DNA from: Tipula vernalis
Lineage: Eukaryota; Arthropoda; Insecta; Diptera; Tipulidae
Direction of reading: 5' to 3'
DNA: 64,000 nt
Assembly (NCBI GenBank): GCA_958295665.1
Contig: OY282558.1
Span: 182,320,015 to 182,384,014, forward strand
Shown here: one piece after another, positions 30,382-41,478 of the stretch
Position numbering within the stretch: the first letter of the stretch is position 1
Layout of the letters: each line of letters opens with the position of its first letter
Translations under genes and position numbers: made by a program
Notes under the pieces: model-generated
Database searches by the model: none
What the model saw: the letters and a program-made list of their open reading frames with translations, nothing else
Told to the model about the DNA's origin: nothing

Positions 30382-31328
30382 CGAGTTTTTTTGTGTGGTC
30401 GACCGCGTTTATTTACATTTACGTTTACTGACCCATCTTCATTTTCGGTATCCATACACGACGAATCTGTCTCTGTTTTTCGCTCGTTGACGTTGTATTC
30501 TTTTAAATTAACCATTTTTTTGCTCGTTTCGATTTTGGTTTCTGCCTGTGCGTGTAACATGTCAATTTTCGCTACATCGCTATACTTAACTCGTTCTTGA
30601 GTGGTAATTGATTTTACAGTATTTTTGTCGACCGTGCTTGTTTGTTGTACGTGTTGTGATTGTCCTTGCGTGTGTACATGTTGCTCATCTGGTTCTTGTG
30701 GTTGTAGTGTTTGTTGTTGTAGCTGTTGTTCTGCTATATTGTTGATATTACTTAAAAGTGGACAATCTTGTTTTTTATGTGAATCTTCTCCACATTTGTA
30801 ACATCTCTCTTTCATGCCGTCGTAAAAAATTCTTGCTTTAATGTTTTGTATATATATAAATTGTGGTATTTCTTTCTCGATCTCTATATATACTCCTCTT
30901 ACTCCCGAAAAAACTGGTAGCAGTGAGTTTACTCCAAACTTTTCACGTCTTGTAGAGTGTATACTACCAAAACGGTGCAAGGCCTCACTCAGTGTTTTGT
31001 CCGTGATTTCAGGTGGCAAGTTAAATACCCTCACGTACCGCATTATTCCACTTGATCCTTTTACCGTTACCTCGGTTGATGTTCCATTAATATAATTGAA
31101 CGTCAAAACACATGTTTCTCGTAAAAATTCAAGGTACCTCTGTTCATTGTTAAATTTTATATAAATACACCGCTCGTACAAATCCTGGTACAGCGTATGT
31201 ATATCTTTAGCCGTTAGCCCATTGTTCAAGACAAATTGCATCATTTCTTGATCTGCTGGCTTAGCATCTGTCTTTTGGAACTGTACTTTTACAGTGTTTT
31301 GCCTTAAACTATCCATTTTATTCCACAA
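30378..31328 (-). CDS. I-like non-LTR element ORF1 (nucleic-acid-binding Gag-like protein)
   Basis: 316 codons, uninterrupted, from ATG at 31328. An RRM-like middle region (YVRVFNLPPEITDKTLSEAL) is followed by a CCHC zinc knuckle CYKCGEDSHKKQDC at about residue 187, then a Gln-rich stretch and a basic tail (KRGRPHKKTR). ORF1 proteins of I-type elements coat the RNA and bring it to the nucleus. The frame ends where the RNase H frame begins, marking the deletion joint. An intact ORF1 in a deleted element is unusual. Confidence 0.75.
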   Translation of the reverse strand: MWNKMDSLRQNTVKVQFQKTDAKPADQEMMQFVLNNGLTAKDIHTLYQDLYERCIYIKFNNEQRYLEFLRETCVLTFNYINGTSTEVTVKGSSGIMRYVRVFNLPPEITDKTLSEALHRFGSIHSTRREKFGVNSLLPVFSGVRGVYIEIEKEIPQFIYIQNIKARIFYDGMKERCYKCGEDSHKKQDCPLLSNINNIAEQQLQQQTLQPQEPDEQHVHTQGQSQHVQQTSTVDKNTVKSITTQERVKYSDVAKIDMLHAQAETKIETSKKMVNLKEYNVNERKTETDSSCMDTENEDGSVNVNVNKRGRPHKKTR

Positions 31329-32509
31329 CCTTGTTATAAACAGGTATTAAATTTAACCACTGCGCAGAATTGCGCTTTTTAAATTTGGACAGCACTAATA
31401 TCACAATATTTTTCAATATTTCAAACTCACTAATTTTTATTTTAATTTTTGTTATTCGTTCTGTACGCCACAAAGGTTGACAATCGAATGCTAATCCACC
31501 TAGCGGATAAATTTGACGTAACTGCTTCTAGCTGCTCATGATAAAATAGCATGAGCAGTTACGAGTAGTTCGTTTAAGCAAGGAAACAAACCTAAGTACT
31601 TATAAGTACTTGCGGTGGTCGACTGGAACACAACTAACATGTAACTTCAATATCCGATTGCGCTCAATAATGATTCGTTTCTTAACTCAAATTTTAAAGA
31701 TTAAATTATGTGTCCTAACTAAAATTAAAACTTACCTGAAAATTTACTATAAAATTAAATTTCCAGTTTTTGTCCAATAAGAGAATGACTCGTATTTTAA
31801 ATATTCAGCCAATCAAAATCGAAGCTGTAAGGCTTTCCGTGATACCGCGAATAATCAAGTAAGTCGTTTGGTAGAAATCTTTTGGCAATCAACGAGAAAT
31901 GTCAAATTTATAAAACCCATAATTTTGTATTGTAATAAATATTTATAGTTAAAATTTTCATTTAATTATTGTCTTAGTGAATCATATAAGAATAAATCGT
32001 GCACGATATTAAATTGAACTGTGTTCCTTTATTTAATTGTTTCATTCATATATAATAAATATTTCAAATTCTTTAGTATTACATACTATATATCTATAAA
32101 CTATTTATAGTGCACTGAAATTAATAATTGTGAAAGTACAAAAATCATACAGTCCGTTAATTCGTTACAATGGCATTTGTCGTGTCACGTCATTTCGGTC
32201 GACAATTGAAGAATACGAATTTATAGCTGAAGTGACACGACATTGGTCACATCGAATGAAGTGAGATGACTAAGGGAATAAGGGTAAGTATGATTTTGTT
32301 TTCGTATTTTTGCTTCACACGAATTATCGAATACACGATGTGGCTTACCATCCAAATTGTATGAAAAATACGATTTATTCCCAGGTTTCAATCTGTATAG
32401 TTATCTAATTTGTGGTGACATACTATTTCTAAACATGTGGTGAGGTTTTTCAGCTTTTCAAATAAAAACCAAACAAAATCATAATTAACCAATAAAAAAC
32501 GTTTAGTAA
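31329..32509. other. Non-coding: probable I-element 5' leader and unassigned sequence
   Basis: The first part next to ORF1 is probably the element's leader. Small inverted pairs: GCTCATG/CATGAGC near 31534-31555 and GTCGTGTCAC/GTGACACGAC near 32179-32245. No gene seen. Confidence 0.35.
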
Positions 32510-33140
32510 CGTGTATTGCCCATCCTCCTTCCCGGAGCTTGAATAACCGCTATCATCCACCGTCCCATGCTTTTGATAATCTGTTGGATATATCAATGTG
32601 AGATATTTTCCCATTATTCTATTTGTTTTGAAGTTGTTCCATCATATTTGGAGCTGGAATACGAGGCCGAATTCTTCTTCCAGGAATGATCCAAACGTGT
32701 TCTATATGATTCAAATCAGGATTCCTTGCAGGCCGTGTGTGACAACATAAGGTCTTGCTTTATCGTGCATTAGCATAAAATTAGTGCCTATAAATGGTGC
32801 ATAGGGAACAACATATTTTTCTAATATTTCATTAATATAGTGAACGGCCGTTGTAGATTCCGTTTGAACCATTTGAACCACGTAAAGCTCGGTGCTTGCT
32901 TCCATCGTAATTCCCGCCCAAATCAAGAATGATCCGTTTTGAACGGTAAAGGTGCATGGAGCGCAACGCTCCCTCGGTCATCAGATTCAGTCCAATTTTC
33001 ATGTCCTCTGGCCAATACCTCTCGATCTAACCGTCGCAGCTTTAATCACTGCGCCGTTTGGTCGGTGCCGGCGCGTTTATCATACTATTATAAGGAAGCA
33101 AAGTTTATGCAACGAAAAGCCCCTCCAAAGAAATAATTCT
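32510..33140 (-). pseudogene. Tc1-like transposase relic
   Basis: Minus strand. The clearest block is 32711-32926: IWAGITMEASTELYVV, then FMLMHDKARPYV, which holds the second catalytic Asp of Tc1 transposases. Further left, PDLNHIEHVW (near 32670-32700) is the conserved proline-rich motif before the last catalytic residue. Weak similarity continues right to about 33060. Several stops and shifts; no terminal repeats found. Inactive. Confidence 0.7.
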
Positions 33141-33476
33141 AATATAAACTTTAAATGACTCGGTCATAAGTTCAGTCACAATTTCGGTTCGAATGCAGTT
33201 TACAAGTCAAACTTTTCCTTAATTTTCCAGTCAACACTTCTGGTACAACATGTAGCTTCAGCAACCACCTATCGATATAAATGCCAATGAACGCAGTATG
33301 TCCAGAAATTTTCGACCAACCCAGGAAACTCCTGCGCACTAAACGTTTTCAATTGCCACTCCACCGAAGTAAGAAACTTCCAATTAACAGACAAATGAAA
33401 AAATCACGAAAAATAATTTTAGTTTCAAATAGTTTATTATTAAAGCTTATTAATTAAAAATACACAATAAGTAAAT
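33141..33476. other. Short non-coding stretch
   Basis: No coding or repeat feature recognised; probably eroded transposon sequence plus the 3' flank of the next gene. Confidence 0.3.
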
Positions 33477-34508
33477 TTAAAACACAAAATTTTTATGAAA
33501 TCGGCAACTGAAATTAAAACAATTATAAGTTAGTAATTTTAAACTCCACAATTGTTTAGGAATTTGACGTACCGTTATTTCTCCGTTTGCCAAAGGATAT
33601 GAGTAAGCCAGTACACCGTAATCTCTTTTTCCATATTGAAAGTTATCGTTAATATAGGTTAAGACAACCGAAATATTAAAGATACCTTGACTATCGAGTA
33701 TTGCAGCAATAACCCGATATGGGATAATGGTATAATAGCCTTTTAAATGGAACGTTATATTCCTAAAATAATCTCCCACCTCCGTAATCGAATTGTTAGC
33801 TGCCAATTGTATTAAATCATTTGTTAAAGAAAAACGACCAGGTAACATAGATGAAAACTTATATTGGGCCTTAATTGTGAAATTATCGTTCGTATATACA
33901 TCTAGTCGCATTTCCAGGTCTGGCAAATTTTCAAAGAAAATTATTACAAACTGAATTTCACCATATTTAACAGTACCATTAAACAAAACTATTGGATTGT
34001 CAACCTGTTGCGATCTTTCTATGTCGCAATTAAAACCAGTGTACCCTTCCTTACAAAACAAGATATATCCTCCGGGAAAGTCGCTAAAATTAGATAATAA
34101 GGGAACAAAAATTGAAAATGCGTTATAATAAAACTAAGCACGTGTTATAGGTACTTACATGCATTTTTGATAGATCAATTTTTTCGTATTGCTTTCGTCA
34201 CATTTGAGAATGACTTTGTCACAGTTTGGTATTATAGAACCGTTTTGAGAATACATACCAGGAACGCATGTGCAACTCGAAAGAGTACTGGTGCAGACAC
34301 CTCTCATTCCGCAACTAGTGCATAGCACTGGCGGTGGCTTTGTAGTAGTTGTCGTTGTCGTTTTCTTTGTAGTAGTTGTCGTTTTCTTTGTAGTAGTTGT
34401 CGTTTTCTTTGTAGTGGCTGCTCTTAATGTTTGAAAATTATAACAGTTGCACAAAAATATTATTATTATTATAATAATTATTATTATTTTAAATGTAAAG
34501 TGAGACAT
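33477..34508 (-). CDS. Two-exon secreted protein with EGF-like domain and Thr-rich linker
   Basis: Exon 1 is 34508-34159, exon 2 is 34083-33477, intron 75 bp with donor AT|GTAAGTACC and acceptor ATTTTAG|CGA; the joined frame is open for 318 codons. The start at 34508 (MSHFTFK) puts a long Ile run right after it as a signal-peptide core; in-frame ATGs at 34526 and 34556 are alternatives. Next come three units of KKTTTTT, then an EGF-like region (CTSCGMRGVCTSTLSSCTC) and a second cysteine cluster that crosses the splice (FCKEGYTGFNCDI). The remaining 180 residues are probably beta-rich with several N-glycosylation sites; I do not recognise that domain. Extracellular. No transposon hallmark, so probably a host gene. 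Function unknown. Confidence 0.7.
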
Positions 34509-34556
34509 TTTTTTTACGTCCGCCATTATTAAGCGAGTATTACGGGGAGAAAACAA

Positions 34557-35679
34557 ATGTTTTAATATATTATTTGCTCCAAAGTAACCTAGATTATACC
34601 AGAGCCTACTGTGCTATTCCTCTTGACTGAATTGACTGATAGTAAAATTAAAGGAAGACATAAATTTGCTGGATGGGCGAAACCCCTTCTCAGTCAAGAA
34701 ATATTTTTGTCTATAGTAGTGTGACTGCAATAAAAAGTATCAAATTGAGAACATTTTATAGCAGCATATGATTATGTAGAGAAATGTTTCTCGCACACCA
34801 ATAATTTTATGGTTATTATATTATTATACTATAGGCGGATTCATTGTTGTAGTTCGTTGTGTTCGTTTCGTTCGTCGTGTTTTTTTTAACCAATAGGATT
34901 CGTCGAAAATGACGTTTTGTTTCTTCGGTATTTTTTTTCATCAAGTTGATCTAACACCAACTTTTTTGCCGAAGAAACATGGCAAGAAAAAGACAACATG
35001 TTATATAATAGTAGAGACAGACAGACACTTCTTCAGACAAATGAATTAATACAAATGAATTACAGACAAATGTATTAATTTATATATACATAGGTGGAAA
35101 TAAAAGTGACATTTAATTTGACCAAGGAATTGGAATTGAAATTGGAATTCAAATTTGGTCAAAAGAAATAACCAACCAATTCTCGTGATTTATTTTTAAA
35201 AGTTGGTAGTGTTTGACATTTATAAAGCATTGACCTGCGAGTCTTTAAGCATCCGTAACAAAACCTTACAGAATTTAACGAAAATATATTGTTAAGGAAA
35301 TTTTGACAGATCGCCCAGCGAATCCGTAATACGATTTGACAACAAAAAACAAAGAATAGTAGTAGGGAGGACACGGTATAGTCATAATCTAGATGTTGAT
35401 AATTTTAGAAAATCCAGATGTTTGGGGTATGTTTTTTTGTTTTGTGTGTTACGTCATAGTGGGTTGTAGCTTGTTGATTTTTAAAAGTGGGTAGTGGCTT
35501 GTTTACGTCATGAGGTGGGAGGTGGTTAGTGGCTTTTAATTAGTGTGACGTGGTATGTGATGATGTGTGTATTTTTTTTAAAAAATTGTGACGTGAGAAT
35601 TTTCTACGTTATTAAAGAAGTTTTATTGATGTAACGTTAAAGAAGTTTTATTGATGTAAGTAGTACATAACACAGCTGA
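34557..35679. other. Non-coding stretch with a motif shared with 62568
   Basis: A 30-bp block at 34581-34610 (core GATTATACCAGAGCCTACT) recurs at 62568-62597 in the same orientation. A short tandem duplication AAAGAAGTTTTATTGATGTA occurs at about 35615-35660. No exon recognised. Confidence 0.4.
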
Positions 35680-37030
35680 AATATCGTAACAGAGTTGTAG
35701 GGTTAATTCGAATTGCTAAACGTAATTTTTTCAAGGATAAGTTAGAATCCTCTCTTCCTCCCAAGGTTTTCTGGCGTAATGTTCGTAATTTAGGCCTAGG
35801 CAGATGCAAGATTAGTTCAAGTGGGGATTTCAAACCCAATGAAATTAATAGTTATTTTTGCTCCAGTCTGAACTCGGGCAGTAGTTCCGCCGATTTGTTC
35901 TCTAACGTGTCCTCTAATTCGTTTTCGTTTTCAAATATTTCTCTCGAGGATTTACAATCTGCTCGTCAATTTAAAATTCGTTAAGGTAGTTTTCCCTTTC
36001 GTCTCAAAATACTTGTTACATATCTTCAATTTTATTCTCACGTCCTCTTCCCATCCAGATCAGTGGAAGCTAAGTAAAATAATATCGATCCCAAAGATCA
36101 GTAATCCTTTAGAGCTATCCCATTTTCGGCCAATTAGCATTTTAAGTTCTCTCTCTAAGGCTTTCGAGATAGTTGTTAAAAATCAAATTCAATCGCATTT
36201 ACATAGCAATAGTTAAATTAGTTGCTTCCAATCTGGGTTTAGATGATTTCATAGTACTTCTACTGCGTTATTAAATGTATGTGATGATGTTAGGCGTAAT
36301 ATGAATAATAGGGAATTAACTTCTTTAACTTTGTTAGATTTGTCTAAGGCCTTTGATTCTATTAATCACAGAATTCTTTTTAATAAACTCTTATCTCAGT
36401 TTAGATTTTCGCTTTCTGCTGCCAAATTGATTTTTAACTATCTTTCTAATCGTTCTCAGGCAGTTTTTTTCGACAATTCCTTGTCTGATTTCCTTCCTGT
36501 AATTTCCGGCGTGCCTCAGGGTTCAGTGCTGGGTCCTCTATTATTTTCTATGTAGATAAATGACACAGAATCCTCCATTCAACATTGTTCATTTCACATT
36601 TTCGCTGATGACGTTCAAATTTATAGAAATAGTCGTTTAGATCAGGATTCTATTGTTAGGAATATTTCTCTGATAAATGAAGATTTAAGTAATATCGTTA
36701 GCTGGTCGGTCACTAACAGGCTCATTTTAAACGCGAATAAATCTCAGTCGATAATAATTTATAGAAAACCGTTAGATACCTCGTCCTTTCCTGATATTTT
36801 ACTGCAGGGTTCGCTAATTGAATATTCAATTATGTTCGGGATTTAGGCTTAGTTATTAATAAAACTCTTATTTGGGGTGACCATTTAGTTACTATTAGTA
36901 AGAGGGTGTTTGGCATGCTTAGTTGTTTGTATAAAGTGGTTGGATTTTCTGATAGTCAGTTTAGGAAAAAATTATTTTTGTCTTATCTTCTTCCTCATTT
37001 TATTAGCTGTGTTTCTTATTTAAATCCGTA
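35680..37030 (+). pseudogene. Jockey-type non-LTR reverse transcriptase relic
   Basis: From about 35680 the frame encodes the region between endonuclease and RT (PPKVFWRNVRNLGLGRCK). RT blocks follow: WKLSKIISIPK and FRPISILSSLSKAFE, then TLLDLSKAFDSINHRIL, ISGVPQGSVLGPLLFSM and, after a stop, FADDVQIY. Stops and shifts lie near 35983, 36213 and 36553. Endonuclease and the 3' end are missing; similarity ends near 37030 where the Harbinger element begins. Plus-strand orientation. Confidence 0.75.
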
Positions 37031-37355
37031 GATCGAGCAGATTGTGAAATCTGAAATCAGATCGATTTGGTCGATCTGAAATAAGAAACAGGTTTCAGAT
37101 TTTTTAGATCAAAAAAATGTTCAACTGTCATCGAACTGTAAAAAAAACAAATTATTTTCATTAGCTAGTGAACAACGCCAACGAGATTTAGTGATTTAAA
37201 CAGTGATTTTTATTTACCCACGCTTATATTGGACACGAGAAACCGCTACCCGAATTTTTGACTCACGCTTAAAACATTGGATACAAGAAATCATCAACAA
37301 ATTATTGACCTTTGCTTAAAAATTGGATACGAGAAACCGCTGCACGATTGATAAA

Positions 37356-39143
37356 ATGAACGACTTAAAAAAGCAACAAGTTTCTGCTTTATTGCAAGGA
37401 GCTGAGATGATTATGTTCAACGACTCTGAAGAAGAAGAAGAAGAGAAATACGAACATGAAGGGAATACTAACGTCTTAAATTACGCTGAGGAAATTGTAC
37501 CACGAATGTTGGATGGGAAGTTCAAACAGCATTTCCGAATGAACCGCGAAACATTCCAACACATTTGCGGGTATTTAGCGAGCTTTTGCACAAACACAAC
37601 AAGGACCGAAATGGGAATAGAAAAGCAATTGATGGTGACTGTGTGGTATTTAGCAAATGCAGAAACATTTAGGTATAATTTTTATTTTCACTTTTATGTT
37701 GGAATTTATATATCAAACATTACAGGACGGTGGCTAATAGGTTCAACCTTTGCAGAGCATCTTGTTTTCGAGTATTATATAGGACCTGTAAAAGGCTTTT
37801 GAAAGTCAATGTGGCGAACAAGATAATAGAATGGCCTTCGGAAACCGAGCAGCGTCGAATTTCAAGTGGGTTTCCAAAATTTCCAGGTAAGTGATTCATA
37901 TACCTACTTATAATAATTGTGTAGATTAATATTTAATTATTTTATAAATTATAGGAGTAATTGGGGCAATTGATGGGTGCCACTTTAAAATTATGGCACC
38001 AAAGCAACACCATTCCTCGTACATTAATAGGAAAGGATATCATTCTGTTGTGTTGCAAGGTATTTGTAATGATCGAAAACAATTTATAGACTGCTATGTA
38101 GGCGAGGTTGGGTCAGTGCATGATGCGTCTATTTGGAAAAGGTCACCAATTTACAGGAATCTGGCCGATGGGACGAAACAAATTGAACAAGAATTCCACC
38201 TGATTGGTGACAGCACGTATCCATTGACGGAATATTTGCTGACTCCTTTTAAAAATAGTGGGTATTTAACCGAAAGACAAAAAAAGTAAAATGGAGGTGT
38301 GGCCAACACACGACTTTCTTTTACGAACAGAGAATTTTGAGAAATTTTAATTTTTTTTTATAATTTTTAAAATTTTTTTTTTTAATTTTTTAATTTTTAA
38401 ATTTTTTTTTTTTAATTTTTTTTTTTTTTAAATTTTATTTGTTTTTAATTTTTGGAAACATTTTGTTTTTATTAGTTTTTTGTAAACCTTATACTTTTTA
38501 AGATATTTGCAAAATAAATTTTCTGGACCAAGGGAGTGGCCACTTCCGGTTAGCCGATTTGGAGTAAAATTCACTGGGACCCCCCAATTTATCAAAAAAG
38601 CTTAAATCTGAAGTTTCAGTTCGATTGGTTAAACCATCTGGGCTGTAGAGAGGACACAGACAGACTGACAGACTGACAGACTGACAGACTGACAGACTGA
38701 CAGACTGACAGACTGACAGACTGACAGACTGACAGACAGACACCATTTCGAAACCCACTTTTTCGGACTCAGGGGACCTCAAAACAGATAAATCACTAAA
38801 AATATCAAGGTCCAAAATTTTCATGATTACTATACTTTATTTTACTAGAGTAAAAGAAAGTAATAATCGCTGCTTAGCGAAAAGTAGAGTACGCATTGAG
38901 AATGCGTTTGGAATTATGAAGTCTCGGTTTAGGTTCAAACGCCTGTTGATCGAAAATCGAAGATTGGATTTTGTAGCTGTAATTATTATGTCGTGTTGCA
39001 TTCTGCATAATGTATGCATTAACTTGAATGACGATACTGAGGTAGAAAGTGAAGAAATGGAAGATGACAACTCATCGCCGCGAAACGAGCTAGCCGAATC
39101 ATCGGGGACAAATAAGAGACAAATTATTTGTAATTCTTTATAA
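37356..39143 (+). CDS. PIF/Harbinger transposase (HARBI1-like), four exons, 367 codons
   Basis: Exons 37356-37672, 37726-37886, 37955-38285 and 38849-39143 join in frame. Introns are 53, 68 and 563 bp with GT-AG ends. Total 367 residues, close to the roughly 350 of HARBI1. Exon 1 has an acidic run and the helical N-terminal domain (FRMNRETFQHICGYL). Exon 2 continues the DNA-binding part (ANRFNL...IIEWPSETEQ). Exon 3 carries the DDE core: GAIDGCH, GSVHDASIW, LIGDSTYPLTEYLLTPF. Exon 4 carries the last acidic residue in RIENAFGIMKSRFRFKR. Start at 37356 (MNDLKKQQ) fits the domain start; the frame opens 11 codons earlier. No stop or shift was found, so it may be active. Its partner gene is at 39331-39925. 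Terminal repeats were not identified. Confidence 0.8.
38286..38848 (+). other. Third intron of the Harbinger transposase, insertion-like
   Basis: Donor A|GTAAAA and acceptor TACTAG. AGTAAAA occurs at both edges (38285-38291 and 38849-38855), so the segment could be a former insertion flanked by a target duplication that is now spliced out. It contains T-rich runs and an 8-bp tandem array. Confidence 0.5.
38654..38741. repeat. 8-bp tandem array (ACAGACTG)n
   Basis: About ten copies of ACAGACTG in the transposase intron, with ACAGAC variants at the edges. It creates an artificial Ser-Val-Cys-Gln frame on the minus strand. Confidence 0.9.
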
Positions 39144-39330
39144 ATAAAAAAAAATTCTTTATTGAAATTCATTTTAAATAGTTTTAAAATTTAGAAATAT
39201 AAAAGAAAGAAAGAAAAAAATTTAGAAACATATTTTATTACATTTTATCTACCATCTTCTCCATTAAATCCAAGAAGCGGTCTTGCCGTGATATTTTTTC
39301 CTCATGACGACGTTGCACGTCTGAAATTCG

Positions 39331-39925
39331 TTATTTCTTTTTTGGAGGTTCTGGAGAAGAAGGTGAAAAGTCATTTTGACTCTCAGACTCTGAATTTGTT
39401 GTTTGAACTCTATTGGGCCTGGCAATCATGGAGGAATCGCTACTACAAGTCGCTTCGGGGTTCACCTCCGGCCTTTGAGCCAATATCTCGTCCAATTCAT
39501 CGTAGTACTCAAAAGACATTCTCTTTCGGCCACTACTGCTATTATTTAGCTTCACAAACTTATATTTTTTTTTTTTTAATAATTTAAATTTTGTGTCGCA
39601 TTGTTGCCCGTTTAGTTTGATACCCGACAGTTTTTGAACTTCCTTTGAAATGGAATTCCAAACATTCTTTTTTATTTTAAAATCAAACTCATTATATAGC
39701 CGTTTTGTAGATGCAAGTAATGAAAGAATAAGGGGCCTCGTCCACTTGAGACTATCATTTTTTTCCACTTCTAAAAAATCGTTCGAAGTATTATTTTGGA
39801 TTTCGTCCTCAACTTCTTGCAAATACTCTATAAAAAAATGTGGTTGTATAAAATATTTATTTCATTATTTAATAAAATTATTTACCTTCGTCTACATAAT
39901 AACTAAAATTTCCTTCAATTTCCAT
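39331..39925 (-). CDS. Harbinger Myb/SANT-like partner protein, two exons, 178 codons
   Basis: Exon 1 is 39925-39886 (MEIEGNFSYYVDE), exon 2 is 39827-39331, intron 58 bp with GT-AG ends. Total 178 residues with no interruption. A Myb/SANT-like domain is at about residues 40-105: KWTRPLILSLLAS, WNSISKEV, QCDTKFKLLKKKYK. A Ser-rich tail ends in PPKKK, a possible nuclear signal. In Harbinger elements the Myb-like protein helps carry the transposase into the nucleus and bind the element ends. It is convergent with the transposase, with 187 bp between the stop codons. Confidence 0.8.
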
Positions 39926-40211
39926 TTTTATAACGTTTGCAAAAAAAACAATTGATGAGAATGAGAGTTCTTTATTCGGTAATGTATAAGTTGTAGGTCG
40001 CTAAACACATCATTTTATGTTAGATGAGTTTCCCTTTGGAATTCAATTCCATTGGAAATTAAGAGATTAGGATCGGTAAAATTATTTAGGTCAACATTTT
40101 TGGAGTGGCGTGATTAATGGGCAATACTATATGTTATTTTTGTTAATTTTTAAATATTATTTCACCTCGTGCTGTACATTTTATTGTAAATGAGCTACTG
40201 CTCAAAATAGA
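39926..40211. other. Right flank of the Harbinger gene pair
   Basis: No inverted partner of the sequence left of 37356 was found, so the Harbinger element's right boundary is unknown. Non-coding. Confidence 0.3.
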
Positions 40212-40286
40212 ATATGTAAGCATGACTGCTATAAAGATGGTATAATTCCATGTCTCTATTTGTTGCTGCGGCTTATATCACAATAT

Positions 40287-40455
40287 AATATAGTTTAAAA
40301 ACAAGTTAAAAGTCAAGCTTTCTTTTTGTGATATTAAAATTTTTTTTATTATTTTTTTAATTTTATTTTATTTAATTTGGAGACCGGTTTCGGATGTTCA
40401 TCCTTCCTCAGTTCCTTGACTATTGTTTATAAGGTACATAAAATCGTTACATTAA
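40287..40455 (-). repeat. Terminal (pLTR-like) sequence of the Penelope-like element, left
   Basis: Inverted match to 51155-51310, including CAAGTTAAAAGTCAAGCTTT and GTTCCTTGACTATTG. The copies differ by a 7-base deletion in the right one within the hammerhead-like motif. Confidence 0.65.
40379..40411 (-). ncRNA. Possible minimal hammerhead ribozyme core in the Penelope terminal repeat
   Basis: Minus strand: CTGAGGA (fits the CUGANGA core), a short hairpin (GGATG-AA-CATCC), GAAA and then CCGGTC. Hammerhead motifs are known in the terminal repeats of Penelope-like elements. An extra A before the hairpin is not standard, and stems I and III were not modelled, so this is a suggestion only. Confidence 0.3.
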
Positions 40456-40509
40456 TTAGTTACGTGAAAATTTTTTTTTTTTTCCTTTTTCTTTAAAAAT
40501 TAATAAACG

Positions 40510-40690
40510 TTAATTTTGCCTACTGCATAATATGAAATCATAAATTTTGTTTGTTTTAGTGTTAATTTTTTGGTTTAATAAGAGCGGGTTGTTACGGTTT
40601 TTGTATACTTCAATTTCTTCTAACCGGTCCATTGTATTCCCCTTAGCAATTCTATGCACGATTTGCATATTCCCAATATGCAAGTCACAC
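40510..40690 (-). pseudogene. Penelope-like element: C-terminal end of the ORF
   Basis: Minus-strand residues LHIGNMQIVHRIAKGNTMDRLEEIEVYK match the tail that follows the GIY-YIG endonuclease in Penelope-like proteins. It continues, after a 10-kb interruption, the piece at 50650-51137. The codons before 40690 belong to the inserted DNA. Confidence 0.6.
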
Positions 40691-41478
40691 GGATTTCCGT
40701 GTACTTTTCTGTGCGAAAAGCATGCTGTATCTAAGGAAATAAACATGAAAAGTACGCGGAAAAATGTACTACTCGCCAAAGAAAAGTGTCTCAAAAATTC
40801 CGGTGTCTTTGAATGTGTTAGTAAATATAGAGAATAGAGAGAAAAAAAACCAATTTAGAAATTGTACGGAATATCGTGCGAAATTAGTATTATGTTATCG
40901 TAATCATTTCCGTCTAACTTAACGTAGTTTTCCAATTGAAAATTAGACACTTTTCTTTATGATTTTTGCTTGGAATTTTGAGTGAATGCGATCATATTAT
41001 TGCACCAAAATTTATGTTGATTTACGTGCAAATTACGAATACTTTTCCGGGTGATTTTTTATGACCATTCCTTGTGAATCAACGATACTTACGGACAAGT
41101 TCCAAATCAAATATATGTCGAAAAAATGAAAAGAATATGCTTTTAATGTTCACTCGTATTTTAATATAATGAATAAGTAATTATATTATAACAAAAAATT
41201 GAAAATATAGTTGTAAAATAGGTAAATAATTCAAAATTAACAAGTAAAAAATAATCACATTACACATTATCAACAAGTAAAAAATAATCACATTACATCG
41301 AATTCAATATTCATTAAATTCTAAAACATAAATCATAAAAATAAAAATCTAAATAATAAATTCAATTTAAAATCACATGGTTAACATCAATTCAATATTT
41401 AATTAATTCATTTTTTTAAAAACTTAAGTAAAAGTAAAAAAAAAGAAAAAAATAATATGTACATATGTATTTATTAAA
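40691..41478. other. Left subterminal region of the insert, non-coding
   Basis: Contains ACACGGATTTCCGTGT and several GGAAAA/GTAC-type motifs near the left end, and a direct repeat AACAAGTAAAAAATAATCAC at about 41238-41297. AT-rich; no exon recognised. Confidence 0.4.

Noticed and set aside
37010..37092. TGTTTCTTATTT and its complement as a Harbinger terminal repeat
   Set aside because: Both copies lie on the left side within 80 bp; no partner was found right of 39925.
38654..38741. Regular direct repeats suggestive of a CRISPR array
   Set aside because: The units are contiguous 8-mers with no spacers, in a eukaryotic intron.
38498..38824. Minus-strand frame with Ser-Val-Cys-Gln repeats
   Set aside because: Product of the (ACAGACTG)n array inside an intron; no domain.
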